A DNA stretch of 19,186 nucleotides from Euryarchaeota archaeon UBA258 (GCA_002502605.1 DAPR01000026.1:1-19186); one strand, 5' to 3'; positions 10,401-15,859 are shown, counted from the first letter of the stretch. The notes: generated from the sequence alone by a model not told the origin. A program made the numbers and translations.

Positions 10401-10999
10401 GAAGGCGAAAGGACGCCACGGGCGAGAACTGCCGCAAAAATCCCAAGGATTGTAAACAGCATAGCGTAGCTGAAGAATTGGTATCCAATTGCCGCACGGT
10501 ATGCGTCCAAGACGCCGATGGACTCACCGGTGGACATGGCGAGGCTGCTGGAGAGCGTGTTTGCGACGTGACCGGATGCAAGGAGACCAAGTTCAACACC
10601 AACGGCGGCAAACATGAGCACATTTGCCCATTCGAATGCTCCGCTCATCACCAAAAGGTGAACGCCGAACATCACGATGAAGAACATCAATGCGGTAAGA
10701 GCACCAAGTTCAGCCATGTAGACAAGTTCTGCACCGACCAGAGCAACAACCAGAGAAACGAGGGAAAGGGTTGACTTGGAAAGTGAGACTGTGCCAGTGA
10801 CTTGGACCATTCGTGGCGTGAGACCGAGCGATGCCGCCACAAGGACGACAAGCATTGGGGTCAGGTTGTCTAGGTTGAGATCGAAGGTCATACCAACAAT
10901 CTGTGTCGCTGCGAGCGCAAGAAGCACTGCAAGGGGGGCAATAAGCCACCCGAGCATAGGTGCAGGCGCTGGGCGCATTTCGGGGTTTTTCGTTTCCAT
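1445..10999 (-). CDS. aglB: Giant oligosaccharyltransferase STT3/AglB with N-terminal membrane module and huge beta-domain extension
   Basis: 3184 residues in one uninterrupted frame, several times the usual AglB length (roughly 600-1000). AglB moves a lipid-linked oligosaccharide onto Asn of N-X-S/T sequons at the outer face of the membrane. Catalytic features are intact: GSDP (Asp423, first DxD), DHD (537-539, second DxD), TVAE (745-748, the SVSE/TIXE glutamate in external loop 5) and WWDYG (968-972, sequon pocket). DxxKxxxL at 1060-1067 may be the DK motif. Order: residues 1-380, about ten extra membrane helices; 381-880, STT3 membrane domain; 880-1415, periplasmic-type catalytic domain; 1416-3150, tandem beta domains; 3154-3171, transmembrane helix; then a short basic tail ending SKRF. 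A GAGGG ribosome-binding site 6 bases before the ATG sets the start. The subtilase gene follows. The STT3 identity is firm; the role of the two extra modules is unknown. Confidence 0.95.
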   Translation of the reverse strand: METKNPEMRPAPAPMLGWLIAPLAVLLALAATQIVGMTFDLNLDNLTPMLVVLVAASLGLTPRMVQVTGTVSLSKSTLSLVSLVVALVGAELVYMAELGALTALMFFIVMFGVHLLVMSGAFEWANVLMFAAVGVELGLLASGHVANTLSSSLAMSTGESIGVLDAYRAAIGYQFFSYAMLFTILGIFAAVLARGVLSPSSSKGWFSHITDGDGAWNRSTLPLQIGLGVWALAHIASLWHFHTLMNDEQLMFNLFGPFSDPVVNAYPELAAYHGYFGFWSAFFTGMVALIIAGMVSERWYTRSMFLGSMWALYLVSSWYETGLLGDVDSPLVADNSGALIWLAFTFFICAVIYVIATGDQWGGWSNRSEFEPSGARKFWNAHWANIMIGLAFFFGLVIRTQWYVLPSMNSLGTNTWDMTGGSDPWYMKRVVDYILANNAHMIFDADRHYPVGGINPRPPLFTWSIAILAGLLQPFVGAEDAVWWSILVLPAIYGAFTILPVAAIAREHVNEKAGVVAAWLIAFMPAHVSHTTFALADHDAFIMLFLTMGFMFWLKAAKYAGSDRLLRETSPSMSTFLKSFSAVANERQAALSYAVLAGVSFGVVSLGWKGFIVGPAILFLAYALQVALNMFRRRDSTTLSVLFLSMLAVNFLMALPFYGNPQINLVLDGTGLQPFLFISIFTIAIAFVTTGFRDKPWLLVLGVLAASGGVFFGILYLLKVADLSNAWDVLFTGGGYFTKTKIFGTVAEANATDRGQLFAQFGPITFLLALVMGVLCLFSGLRERKHTNLIFGVWILAASYMAWSAARFMFNATPAIAVLGAWGIVSLWKWANWDGMVRAWKKYGIRTPEDRIRGARKAVWRTPNFSAILLIMIMLFGQQATYGLDAAIPSTVAAEEELDETIFNLIPDALRVEFAGFSLLDDSPYDGNWYLGSMGSGFNDNSWNAAYDWLADQDTDSPYTERPAFVSWWDYGFQALNQGEHPSVSDNFQSGIPATGNMLLAQSQEDLVSMFIWQLGQGDIAYNNANGDNYALTSGFYNNVAKHLTVEQMELFDTINTDSDLEKMENLVIESSFKVIKSNRDIVMAEGYHQVDGAFDTSQMVYRIYNDGEQIPCTELLSTTCQGDDWTELSEAERTFTNNIRSAQDSSSETTHYIINDYWYTEDMIEEFGSVSTNIHRVNARLALTVQLLSNSLDEGQIVDLYHDLINMEGYYSVQDYYGAPGELVERDHEIRYFAIDSRLYPRAGRYTADAGYNRGQPMGIFGAPTILSGQDIGTFMDEVYETTRGEFQDEMTREEVDAAITEDFLNQQAGADIDPLQVQDVRVDHNPAFFDTMLANTYVGYGASTLGIEAGSSNPQPAQHFGQQGSPGSALSQALPLPGAMSNHFVISNWYNEDPNVTIGQTNTYVKIMKYYSGAEISGQVSMSDNGEGLSGIRLLIERDAFSGTGAEDLDSDTYWVPIGFVDAADDGTWSFDAPAGRIRVSAFAGDYDPTNARDSIRAGSFAEGLADILTEFNDDRQVNAITGILGEVANMTWLGETQLNITEEQADRVSDVTEAMDIGVESSGVSGLVSWSGAESFNGDPLVDTTFVLRSIWSMTENYTLTTTNGSFTSEESRILQGTGQATFTENGTFESEGVAFAQDFTGTFTRSIADKRTYTSNGTWNGVGSLEASWVSNENIVDCIEDNGTYSMPTNETVCAESTDGALTTYMLDGEIIANGRLTSQGVSTLMTEVVNATFEATGSFEGIGTVNGTGLFIGQGDFAGSMVQPGSFYITGLVPGMYNMIAQLDNGKEVLLPDPVVVGITPSYDLAMSMPGSLFEDTLEDFFSQVFANETIELIDTGLGEEFAVDIITDENGTFSYGPLAPGEYFYRVDVDNDGWYELNDTLFVRDDSENFSLSMDVPEMHDVTVQLVAPVDVETQTSLLSVAGRVVTFTNDDALMAPINATSDENGVVYIELPMGAYTMSDDADGEYILFSHFELDTEDMMFDGTYAVSTWVNGTIRTHLDASNYQQWLENSDEIKLLESDPASGLSIDFIAGDLSFTTVTDVDGNYSMRLPNGQDFHMTTISLFSTYTGGQLIALDGEDELDMGIMYLAPAISTSGFVFLYENTSLWDNLVPGWAAQTLVATNADGLEWRTQITEGGEFTFYLQDGEWDFNAIDAVLNIDGVENFNIDGESGEPPSPIELFANPAHQEVTLNFFMDAGNDASFENGTLVSPSFSAVPLNDHGAQMNYTADDYTSPGVITLTLEPGTYSVQFNYTTPDLENASDYALGGVTALQPLIIGLDAIEDAMDMPLRNDYLVTGTLTNASGDAIEKQFLLYEAEQDLWYNIESDANGSFYGYVPGGDWVAIVAPFIANENATEILRSPLAVGSDSLVRTDLALSTVETVEVTFQLQETSSGNNMTDVRVTAVSHDGYGNITLTKSNETGFVTEHMMPGAWSLFLNETAPQRHWSMDTFDAPFDAVNGTLDLGVMTADLEVEIGGKVFWDLNEDDTPGISEGVEGFLVEIMGNTSSVDTNVTTDANGVWALFVPVDDDYTVTVTKDGFTTEVYNLSNSSAYPVENNPESHDIEVIAGNVAVSGNVTDINDASRLDGATIVLYPTLDAAVRDPVTLTSTVSDGVLTWNADIAPGQWIVVVTQADADENGGGVAIGLLDATVATGATLDLEMALGGWVDLSTEWTDFTLVDHHAGADSDGASMINGTVDVTVSIGDDVAWNMPIGTDGTLTLLMPAEDVDFDSTFMTVQHDDGLDMEYIAGGKTSVGEGRSPIVLSYTRSTNSDSALSMATGTLVNATMIDADSTDLMAIPSGEAYETIEFDLDVDYQGTEINDVFTVSGSIGVAPDSSLWSVEFYNGTDWVESYDINLGVGANASDATVEQTATIPVRVHVANQSEAWHLEDAHMVKVRISTVAGASSEISIDVQVPQTFGLEINDEVTELGVPFDSNRQFTFDLLNTGNGDDSFTITLADNIPEGWEVTPMESVVTIAKDDTRSQAFTVFAASDWDGTQKTVSVTVTSENGVETESFDVELKQAMISLRLTDSKVQQASTHDADDENAQVIVPIENFGFLDATGSVIVYLTHMDGTEYEAQTISVPAQGTGNAVFDVGAMNAGSQRFDYRVEVVGDDTQFVADNITAGDFSVEYNIVTTSEDSIWMTFLILALIALVAYGGVKLGKSGSGSKRF
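1550..6754 (-). other. STT3 C-terminal extracellular extension: tandem beta domains, 41 sequons
   Basis: Residues about 1416-3150 of the STT3 fusion. Visible units are carboxypeptidase-regulatory/Cna-B-like repeats with a recurring D-x-x-G-x-F turn and a P-G-x-Y/W strand (for example near 1416-1485, 1850-1870, 2330-2350 and 2520-2545), and an SdrD-B-like unit starting GGKVFWDLN at 2484. A NEW3/COG1470-like domain lies at about 2925-3020 (LLNTGNGDD, IPEGWEVTP), and a CARDB-like domain at about 3035-3145. Only two cysteines, C1682 and C1698, were seen in this part. I counted 41 N-X-S/T sequons by eye. Domain edges are approximate. Confidence 0.75.
6755..9859 (-). other. STT3 catalytic core (membrane domain plus soluble domain)
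   Basis: Residues about 381-1415, the part that corresponds to a normal archaeal AglB. It starts with a transmembrane helix at about 384-399, followed by the first external loop with GSDPWYMKR. About a dozen further helices run to residue 880. The soluble domain holds WWDYG at 968-972 and ends near VKIMKYYSGAEISG (1407-1420), a strand typical of the end of AglB peripheral domains. C1113 and C1121 could form a disulfide. Confidence 0.85.
8084..8098 (-). other. WWDYG catalytic signature of STT3
   Basis: Codons for Trp968-Trp969-Asp970-Tyr971-Gly972. This pentapeptide is the hallmark of STT3/AglB/PglB and binds the Ser/Thr at the +2 position of the acceptor sequon. It is intact, which argues for an active enzyme. 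Confidence 0.97.
9860..10999 (-). other. Extra N-terminal polytopic membrane module of the STT3 fusion
   Basis: Residues 1-380 lie before the first canonical STT3 helix. Hydrophobic segments are visible at about 17-37, 46-60, 75-95, 98-118, 122-145, 171-195, 220-240, 274-294, 301-317 and 335-357, so about ten helices. Between them is a loop with DGDGAW near 211-216 and a Trp/His-rich stretch at 230-245. I do not recognise a family. A role in lipid-linked oligosaccharide handling is possible but has no motif support. Confidence 0.7.
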
Positions 11000-11005
11000 T
11001 TTTTT

Positions 11006-11010
11006 CCCTC
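11006..11010 (-). promoter_or_regulatory. Ribosome-binding site of the STT3 gene
   Basis: GAGGG followed by six A residues and then the ATG at 10999. The spacing and sequence fit a Shine-Dalgarno element and support this start codon. Confidence 0.5.
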
Positions 11011-11066
11011 AGGGTGTTTGATTGACAGCAGCAAGGCTGGCAAGCAACTTCGCCACTTTGGGTCCT

Positions 11067-11077
11067 CTTTTAATATT
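11067..11077 (-). promoter_or_regulatory. Possible TATA box of the STT3 gene
   Basis: AATATTAAAAG on the minus strand, about 70-78 bases upstream of the STT3 ATG. It would give a leader of about 45 bases containing the GAGGG site. No TATA-like element is present at about -27, so this gene does not look leaderless. Confidence 0.35.
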
Positions 11078-11127
11078 GACTCCTCGAGGATAACGCCTGA
11101 ATGCTACGGAGTACCCTGTTTGTTTGG

Positions 11128-11137
11128 TAAAATAAAA
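11128..11137 (-). terminator. T-rich terminator after purD
   Basis: TTTTATTTTA on the minus strand, about 45 bases past the purD stop codon and upstream of the STT3 promoter region. It fits archaeal termination at T runs and would separate the purD and STT3 transcripts. Confidence 0.4.
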
Positions 11138-11180
11138 TTACTTTTTGGAGGTTTTTGCGGAAGCCAAAATCATACCACAG

Positions 11181-12440
11181 TTACAACGCACGATGGCCTA
11201 TGTCCGTCCGGTAATGGCTGCCTTCGAGATCGATCTTTGCTAGAAGGTCGTAGGCGCGTTGAGCTGCCTCATCAAGCGTGTCCCCTGTGGCCGTGCAAGC
11301 AAGAACCCTACCTCCGGTGGAGACAACATCTCCAGCATCGTTGCGGCCGGTTCCAGCATGGTTAATCCAAGCCGTTTCAGTTGGTGCTTGGAGGCCTTTG
11401 ATTCGACGACCCTTAACGGGTGAAGCAGGGTAGCCCTCCGCAGCAAGCACAACGGTGAGTGCGTGCTGACGATGGAACTCAACGTTCACTTCAGACAGAC
11501 GATCCGTGGCTGCGGCGAACAGCAGTTCATGAAGGTCTGATGCAATGAGAGGCAGGGTGATTTGGCACTCGGGGTCACCAAATCGAACATTGAATTCAAC
11601 CACACTTGGCAGCCCTTCAGAAGTGATCATCAGCCCGACGTAGAGAACACCCCGATAGGGTGTTGGTTGGGACGAAAGGTAGGCATGCATGGGTTCGACA
11701 ATGTCACGAACGGAGCGGGAGAGGACATCCGGCGTGGCAACTGGAGCGGGGCAGTACGCCCCCATTCCACCGGTGTTGGGGCCAAGATCGCCATCGTAGG
11801 CTCTTTTGTGATCTTGACTCGGTGGCAGACAGACAAAACCAGAGCCATCCATCACCACGAGCATGCTCGCTTCCTCACCTTCTAAAAATGCCTCAAGGAG
11901 CACTTTTCCATCGGTAGCAATTGACGCTTCAATGAACGCTTTTGCCTCGCTTCGATTCGCTGTGACAACAACACCCTTGCCACCAGCGAGTACGTCGCGT
12001 TTCACCACCCAAGGCTGACCCTCGAACCGGTCCAATGCCAACTCAATATCTGATTCTGACGTCAAAACTTGGTACTCTGCAGTTGGCACACCTGCAATGC
12101 TCATGACTTCCTTTGCATGTAATTTTGAGCCCTCCAAAACTGCGAGTGCTTGAACTGGACCGAAGCATGGGATACCTACCGCTGTGAGTTGATCTGCAAG
12201 AAAATCACACAGTGGTGCTTCGGGACCGACAACAACCAACGTTGCTTGGAGGTGCTGTGCGAGGGCCACTAAGCCTTCGACATCAGAAGCGGAAACTGAA
12301 TGGTTGGTCGCCACCTCAAGGGTACCAGCGTTGCCAGGGGCACAATGCACCGAATTGACTTGCTTAGAGGAGGCTAAAGCCATGCACAAAGCATGTTCTC
12401 GCCCACCGCCACCAACGACCAAAACTGAGCCTTTCGCCAT
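11181..12440 (-). CDS. purD: Phosphoribosylamine--glycine ligase (GAR synthetase)
   Basis: 419 residues, normal for PurD. The enzyme joins glycine to 5-phosphoribosylamine using ATP, the second step of purine synthesis, in the cytoplasm. Visible family features are VVGGGGREHAL at 8-18, GPEAPL at 72-77, SKLHAKEVM at 105-113 with GVPTAEY at 117-123, the ATP-grasp strand VVKRDVLAGGKGV at 145-157, QDHKRAYDGDLGPNTGGMGAY at 209-229, the signature EFNVRFGDPECQ at 282-293, and the C-terminal domain with HAGT and STGGRVLACTA. The usual KADGLAAGKGV is KRDVLAGGKGV here, a mild departure. An in-frame ATG nine codons upstream (12467) is possible, but it lies inside a TATA-like box and the family starts at the GGGG loop, so 12440 is preferred. 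Divergent from carS across 142 bases. Confidence 0.97.
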   Translation of the reverse strand: MAKGSVLVVGGGGREHALCMALASSKQVNSVHCAPGNAGTLEVATNHSVSASDVEGLVALAQHLQATLVVVGPEAPLCDFLADQLTAVGIPCFGPVQALAVLEGSKLHAKEVMSIAGVPTAEYQVLTSESDIELALDRFEGQPWVVKRDVLAGGKGVVVTANRSEAKAFIEASIATDGKVLLEAFLEGEEASMLVVMDGSGFVCLPPSQDHKRAYDGDLGPNTGGMGAYCPAPVATPDVLSRSVRDIVEPMHAYLSSQPTPYRGVLYVGLMITSEGLPSVVEFNVRFGDPECQITLPLIASDLHELLFAAATDRLSEVNVEFHRQHALTVVLAAEGYPASPVKGRRIKGLQAPTETAWINHAGTGRNDAGDVVSTGGRVLACTATGDTLDEAAQRAYDLLAKIDLEGSHYRTDIGHRAL

Positions 12441-12463
12441 GACTCGTATGGACCGCACCCACT

Positions 12464-12470
12464 CCATAAT
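12464..12470 (-). promoter_or_regulatory. TATA-like box of purD (leaderless)
   Basis: ATTATGG on the minus strand is centred 27 bases upstream of the chosen purD ATG at 12440. No Shine-Dalgarno sequence is next to that ATG. This spacing is what a leaderless archaeal transcript would need, and it favours the shorter start. Confidence 0.45.
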
Positions 12471-12550
12471 GTCATCGCGGCTCCATGCACAAGCAAAACT
12501 TCACGTTCGTCAACGGGGCAGTGTTCAAAGGCCCTCGTTGGTCATCGGCC

Positions 12551-12557
12551 TTTATGA
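12551..12557 (+). promoter_or_regulatory. TATA-like box of carS
   Basis: TTTATGA is centred about 29 bases upstream of the carS ATG at 12583, consistent with a leaderless or very short-leader transcript. A run of six G at 12571-12576, six bases before the ATG, could alternatively act as a weak ribosome-binding site. Confidence 0.4.
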
Positions 12558-12582
12558 CAACCAACTATACGGGGGGCCTCTG

Positions 12583-13236
12583 ATGAATTTCTTCATGCTC
12601 TTTCTCCTGTGCTTGTGGCTGTACTTGCCAGGTTTTTTGGCGAATTCTTTCGCCATGATGTGGGGTAAATGGCTGCCAAAAACGGGGTATGGTCCTTGGC
12701 CCATTGACGGTGGACGAACCCTCAAAGATGGAAATCGAATTCTAGGTGACGGAAAAACTTGGAACGGCCTCATTGGGGGATCGCTCACTTCAGGGCTATT
12801 GTGCATGTTGATGGTTCTGGCGACCAATGACGGCAGTGCAGCCGGAACGATTCAAGACAACACTGTCTTGTTCTCATCACCGCTAGCAGGTTCCGCAGGG
12901 ACTTGGTTTTCTGTCGAGAGCACCATGCTCTCAGCCTTCATTCTCGGTACCTTTCTCGGTTTCATGTGCCTGGTTGGTGACAGCACAGGCTCTTTTTTCA
13001 AGCGACGCAGAGGGCTTAAGCGAGAAGGTGAAATTTCGTCAAAGGCCCCAATCCTTGACACGCTGCCCTTCGCCATTTCCGTCTTTTTGGCCGGTCAACT
13101 CTTTCTCGGCACATCGTGGCTGGCTGCTGAAGAATTGAGAATTCCAATGATTGCCCTTGTGTTGTTCACCCCAGTCCTTCACCGAACCTTCAACCTTATC
13201 GGTTACAAGCTAGGATGGAAGGATGTTCCGTATTGA
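12583..13236 (+). CDS. carS: CDP-archaeol synthase (CarS, DUF46 family)
   Basis: 217 residues. CarS activates unsaturated archaeol with CTP to make CDP-archaeol, the branch point to archaeal polar lipids, in the cytoplasmic membrane. Family motifs are PIDGGRTLKDG at 40-50, RILGDGKTWNG at 52-62, GDSTGSFFKRRRGLK at 132-146, a following LDTLPF segment at 158-163, and the C-terminal W-K-D-V-P-Y. Hydrophobic segments lie at about 3-20, 64-80, 115-131, 163-180 and 188-200. It is longer than the usual 170-180 residues, mainly through a loop at about 80-113 between two helices. The frame is open well upstream, but those codons overlap purD antisense and lack family sequence; the ATG just before the first helix is the natural start. 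The next gene starts 40 bases downstream on the same strand. Confidence 0.93.
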   Translation: MNFFMLFLLCLWLYLPGFLANSFAMMWGKWLPKTGYGPWPIDGGRTLKDGNRILGDGKTWNGLIGGSLTSGLLCMLMVLATNDGSAAGTIQDNTVLFSSPLAGSAGTWFSVESTMLSAFILGTFLGFMCLVGDSTGSFFKRRRGLKREGEISSKAPILDTLPFAISVFLAGQLFLGTSWLAAEELRIPMIALVLFTPVLHRTFNLIGYKLGWKDVPY

Positions 13237-13246
13237 CGGAGCGAAG

Positions 13247-13253
13247 ATTATAA
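13247..13253 (+). promoter_or_regulatory. TATA-like box of the CARDB-like surface protein gene
   Basis: ATTATAA is centred 27 bases upstream of the ATG at 13277 and lies just after the carS stop codon. No ribosome-binding site precedes the ATG. The arrangement predicts a leaderless transcript starting at or near the ATG, independent of carS. Confidence 0.55.
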
Positions 13254-13276
13254 CGCTCCCACCGTTAGAAACCACC

Positions 13277-14986
13277 ATGCGAACTGCGTTTTCTTTGGTG
13301 GCACTTCTCCTCATATCAACGACTTTGGCTACAATGGCTGTATCTGCTGAAGTGGTCAGTGATGGTTCGAACATCACGGTTTCAGGCAGCGAAACTTGGA
13401 ATGAATCATCCATCGATACCGACCTAACCGTTCTTGAAGGTGCCTCCCTCCTCATCGAAAACACAACAAGCATTGCTCAAGATGTGACCATCACCGTGAA
13501 TGAGGGTGCAACCCTGACGGTCTCGGGAGACCTGGTTGGCACGGAATTGGACGCTGGATTGCTGGTTTTTGATGACACTTTGCTGCATCTTAACTTTGGC
13601 GACATTGCTGAAACAGGCCAAGTCAGAATTAATTTCGATCATGTCATTCCTGAAAGTGCCATGTTCAATGTGACCATTGGAAATGAAACTCAAAATGCCG
13701 TTGGGTCTGACTTTGTCGACATACCTGCGTCACTGAACGGTACTTCGTTGACCGTCGAGTTTGACATTTACTATTTCTTTTCCACTCAGATCACAAGCGT
13801 ACAAGCCCTGCACTCTGGAGCAAGCGGCACCGTATTGGTGAACGCTGAAGAACTCAATCACACAGCTGGGAGTTTGAAGTGGAATGCAGCAGCGTTTGAA
13901 CTTCAGGTCTTTGGCACGCTCACCGTCAACGATGCAGATGTTTCTGGCGCATCCATTGTCTGTTCAGGTGCATGTTCCGTCACCGATGCAACACTCACGG
14001 GAAGCGCACCAATTCATGTCGAAGATGGAGGAAGCCTCGTGGTCGAATCTTCAGTTCTTGTGGGTTCGAGAACCGATGAGGACATCATCGTCCATGACAC
14101 TGCGAACATCCAATACACAAACAACACGGGTACTGGCGGCCTAACCGATGCGTGGATTCGCCTGCTCTCACAGCGCACACTGCACACCAATGCTGGAAAC
14201 ATTACTGTTCACGCGACAGGTTTGGGCTATTATGGGAGCACCATTGACAACGTCACAGACCAAAATGGACATGTCGGGATCGCTTTGGGAGAGCAGGCAC
14301 GTATTGTCGAATGGGTCGATGGCGAAGGACAATACCATGAAGAAAACGCTGAAATTGTATTGACTCTAAGTTCAAGTTGGGGAAATTTCGCCACAACGGT
14401 TCCCGCGCCAAAAACACCAATCAGTGAGGTTTCGGTTCCACTCCCATACATTGATGTTGTTTCAATCGACCTTGAAGACAACAAAGCCTACATCGGCAAG
14501 AAGATCAGTGGCGACATAGTGGTCAAGAACACTGGTGATGTGGCCGTTACAGGGGTCAACTTCTGGTGCTATGTTGGGGATGAACTGCAAGACACCACTC
14601 AATTGGTCGTCTCGTTGGAAGCAGGTGAAAGCAAGACCATGTACGTCTCATGGTATGGCAACACCAATGGAAGTCTTGCTTTGGAGTGCCGAGCAATGCT
14701 TCCAACCGTCTTGAATTCAATTGCCTCGGATGTATCGAACCCAAGCGGTTCTGCCTCAGGAGAAATCGCATGGACCAATGCCGAGGAACGAGAAGATCAA
14801 CCCTTGATGATTTACGCTATGCTTGTCCTGATCATCCTTGCAGGGACCTTCATCGTATCTCATCAAGCATCAAAGAAGGTGATTCAATCTCAGCAAAGCA
14901 AAATCGAAGAGGAAGAAGCCGCAAAGGAATACCTCGAAGATGAGGAGGCCTTGGAAGAGGCATCTTCACTTGAAGATCAAGCATAA
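13277..14986 (+). CDS. Secreted membrane-anchored protein with beta-rich ectodomain and CARDB-like domain
   Basis: 569 residues, function unknown. Residues 1-24 form a clear signal peptide ending AVSA. Residues 25-380 are beta-rich, with short repeated strands of the type G-T/S-L-T-V (for example 77-84, 212-218 and 251-256), suggesting a solenoid, and several N-X-S/T sites. Residues 389-472 look like a CARDB/DUF11-type adhesion domain (IVVKNTGDVAVTGV, then LEAGESKTMYVSW). C229 and C233 may pair, as may C431 and C471. A transmembrane helix at 509-528 is followed by a 40-residue, very Glu-rich tail that is probably a cytoplasmic helix. The frame is open for 18 codons upstream, but only this ATG starts the signal peptide and sits 27 bases from a TATA box. 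It ends 23 bases from the convergent PKD-protein gene. Confidence 0.85.
   Translation: MRTAFSLVALLLISTTLATMAVSAEVVSDGSNITVSGSETWNESSIDTDLTVLEGASLLIENTTSIAQDVTITVNEGATLTVSGDLVGTELDAGLLVFDDTLLHLNFGDIAETGQVRINFDHVIPESAMFNVTIGNETQNAVGSDFVDIPASLNGTSLTVEFDIYYFFSTQITSVQALHSGASGTVLVNAEELNHTAGSLKWNAAAFELQVFGTLTVNDADVSGASIVCSGACSVTDATLTGSAPIHVEDGGSLVVESSVLVGSRTDEDIIVHDTANIQYTNNTGTGGLTDAWIRLLSQRTLHTNAGNITVHATGLGYYGSTIDNVTDQNGHVGIALGEQARIVEWVDGEGQYHEENAEIVLTLSSSWGNFATTVPAPKTPISEVSVPLPYIDVVSIDLEDNKAYIGKKISGDIVVKNTGDVAVTGVNFWCYVGDELQDTTQLVVSLEAGESKTMYVSWYGNTNGSLALECRAMLPTVLNSIASDVSNPSGSASGEIAWTNAEEREDQPLMIYAMLVLIILAGTFIVSHQASKKVIQSQQSKIEEEEAAKEYLEDEEALEEASSLEDQA
14962..14977. repeat. 16-bp palindrome at the convergent gene ends
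   Basis: ATCTTCA-CT-TGAAGAT is a perfect 7-bp inverted repeat with a 2-base centre. It sits in the last codons of the CARDB-protein gene, 33 bases from the convergent PKD-gene stop codon. It could serve as a hairpin for both transcripts, since the 23-base gap between them has no T run. Confidence 0.3.
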
Positions 14987-15009
14987 ATGTATTCGGTGAA
15001 GAACTGCCC

Positions 15010-15798
15010 TCATAGCGGGGCGGTCATGGTCCATTCTGTCAAGGGCTTGTGCCAATCTCGTACTTGATCGGTTTCTAGGCGCAATTGAAGCCCCTCACCT
15101 GGTTCAAATTCCAATGCAGTGAATTCAAAGGTCACCGTGAGTTCATTGGTTCGAAATGTATCATCGAAAAGCACTTCTTGATCCATCACGGCACCATCCA
15201 TTGTTCGTTCCACATACACCCTGACGTGGCATTCTTGAAGCGGATTTCGAAGAGAGCAGGATTCGCTGCTTCCGTCGTGCTCAACCGTCACGAATCCCTC
15301 ATAATCGATTAGACCCTGCTTCGGTACAAGATTCACGACGGTGTCTTTGGCCGTTGGGGCGCACACGCATTCCATGTTATCAGACTCGACGGTTCCGCTT
15401 TGATCAACAGTGAGTTCGAGGCTTGATTGCTCAATGCTGTCAACGGTCACAGCGGTTGCCGTCACTGTGTAGTGGCCCGCATCTGCGAATGTGTGAACGA
15501 CCGAGAACCCGGTTGCCGTGCTACCATCACCAAAGTCCCAAGTAACAACGCCGTCCACTTCCGAAGCAGTCAACTGGAACTCATGAAGGCGTTCTGTGAT
15601 TACATTTTCCTCATCATTGTCGCCTTCATCGACTTCAAGGAGCGTATACTCATTCATCCCAAACGCTTGATCAACATCGATTTCGAAGGTGGAATTGCTT
15701 GATGAGGAGGACGCTGTAAGACTTGTGAGAACCGAGCCAGCGGTAGCGCTTAGAATCAGCAAGAAAACCAATGTTGCAACCGATAGTGTGTACTTCAT
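15010..15798 (-). CDS. Secreted PKD-domain protein
   Basis: 262 residues, function unknown. Residues 1-22 are a signal sequence (hydrophobic core TLVFLLILSATAG), followed by a Ser-rich linker (27-37). A PKD domain spans about 75-131, with the hallmark WDFGDG at 87-92 and the paired HTFADAGHYTVT at 102-113. PKD domains are Ig-like beta folds common in archaeal surface proteins. Residues 140-262 form a second, unrecognised beta-rich region with four cysteines (C144, C146, C181, C190) that may make disulfides. There is no C-terminal membrane helix and no lipobox, so the protein is either released or held by an uncleaved N-terminal helix. A TTG two codons upstream is in frame, but the ATG at 15798 is preferred because a TATA-like box lies 27 bases before it. 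The 915-residue surface protein gene lies just upstream on the same strand. Confidence 0.85.
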   Translation of the reverse strand: MKYTLSVATLVFLLILSATAGSVLTSLTASSSSSNSTFEIDVDQAFGMNEYTLLEVDEGDNDEENVITERLHEFQLTASEVDGVVTWDFGDGSTATGFSVVHTFADAGHYTVTATAVTVDSIEQSSLELTVDQSGTVESDNMECVCAPTAKDTVVNLVPKQGLIDYEGFVTVEHDGSSESCSLRNPLQECHVRVYVERTMDGAVMDQEVLFDDTFRTNELTVTFEFTALEFEPGEGLQLRLETDQVRDWHKPLTEWTMTAPL

Positions 15799-15820
15799 AG
15801 CCAAAGGGACTTTTCAATTG

Positions 15821-15829
15821 GCTTATCAA
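15821..15829 (-). promoter_or_regulatory. Weak TATA-like box of the PKD-protein gene
   Basis: TTGATAAGC on the minus strand is centred about 27 bases upstream of the ATG at 15798. It is weaker than the boxes of purD or the CARDB-protein gene, but the spacing is the same and no ribosome-binding site is visible. Confidence 0.3.
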
Positions 15830-15859
15830 CATCTGTTTGAAAGGACACAAACAACACTG

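Noticed and set aside
12441..12467. Nine-codon longer start for purD
   Set aside because: Its ATG lies inside the TATA-like box and the added residues are outside the normal PurD N-terminus.
12304..12582. Longer start for carS, adding 93 codons
   Set aside because: The extra part is antisense to the purD 5' end and crosses the divergent promoter region, with no membrane or CarS sequence. The ATG at 12583 directly precedes the first helix.
13223..13276. 18-codon longer start for the CARDB-like protein
   Set aside because: It overlaps the carS end and would bury the signal peptide; the ATG at 13277 begins the signal peptide at the right distance from the TATA box.
15799..15804. TTG start two codons upstream in the PKD-protein gene
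   Set aside because: A TTG start is less likely than the ATG two codons later, which has a TATA-like box at about -27.
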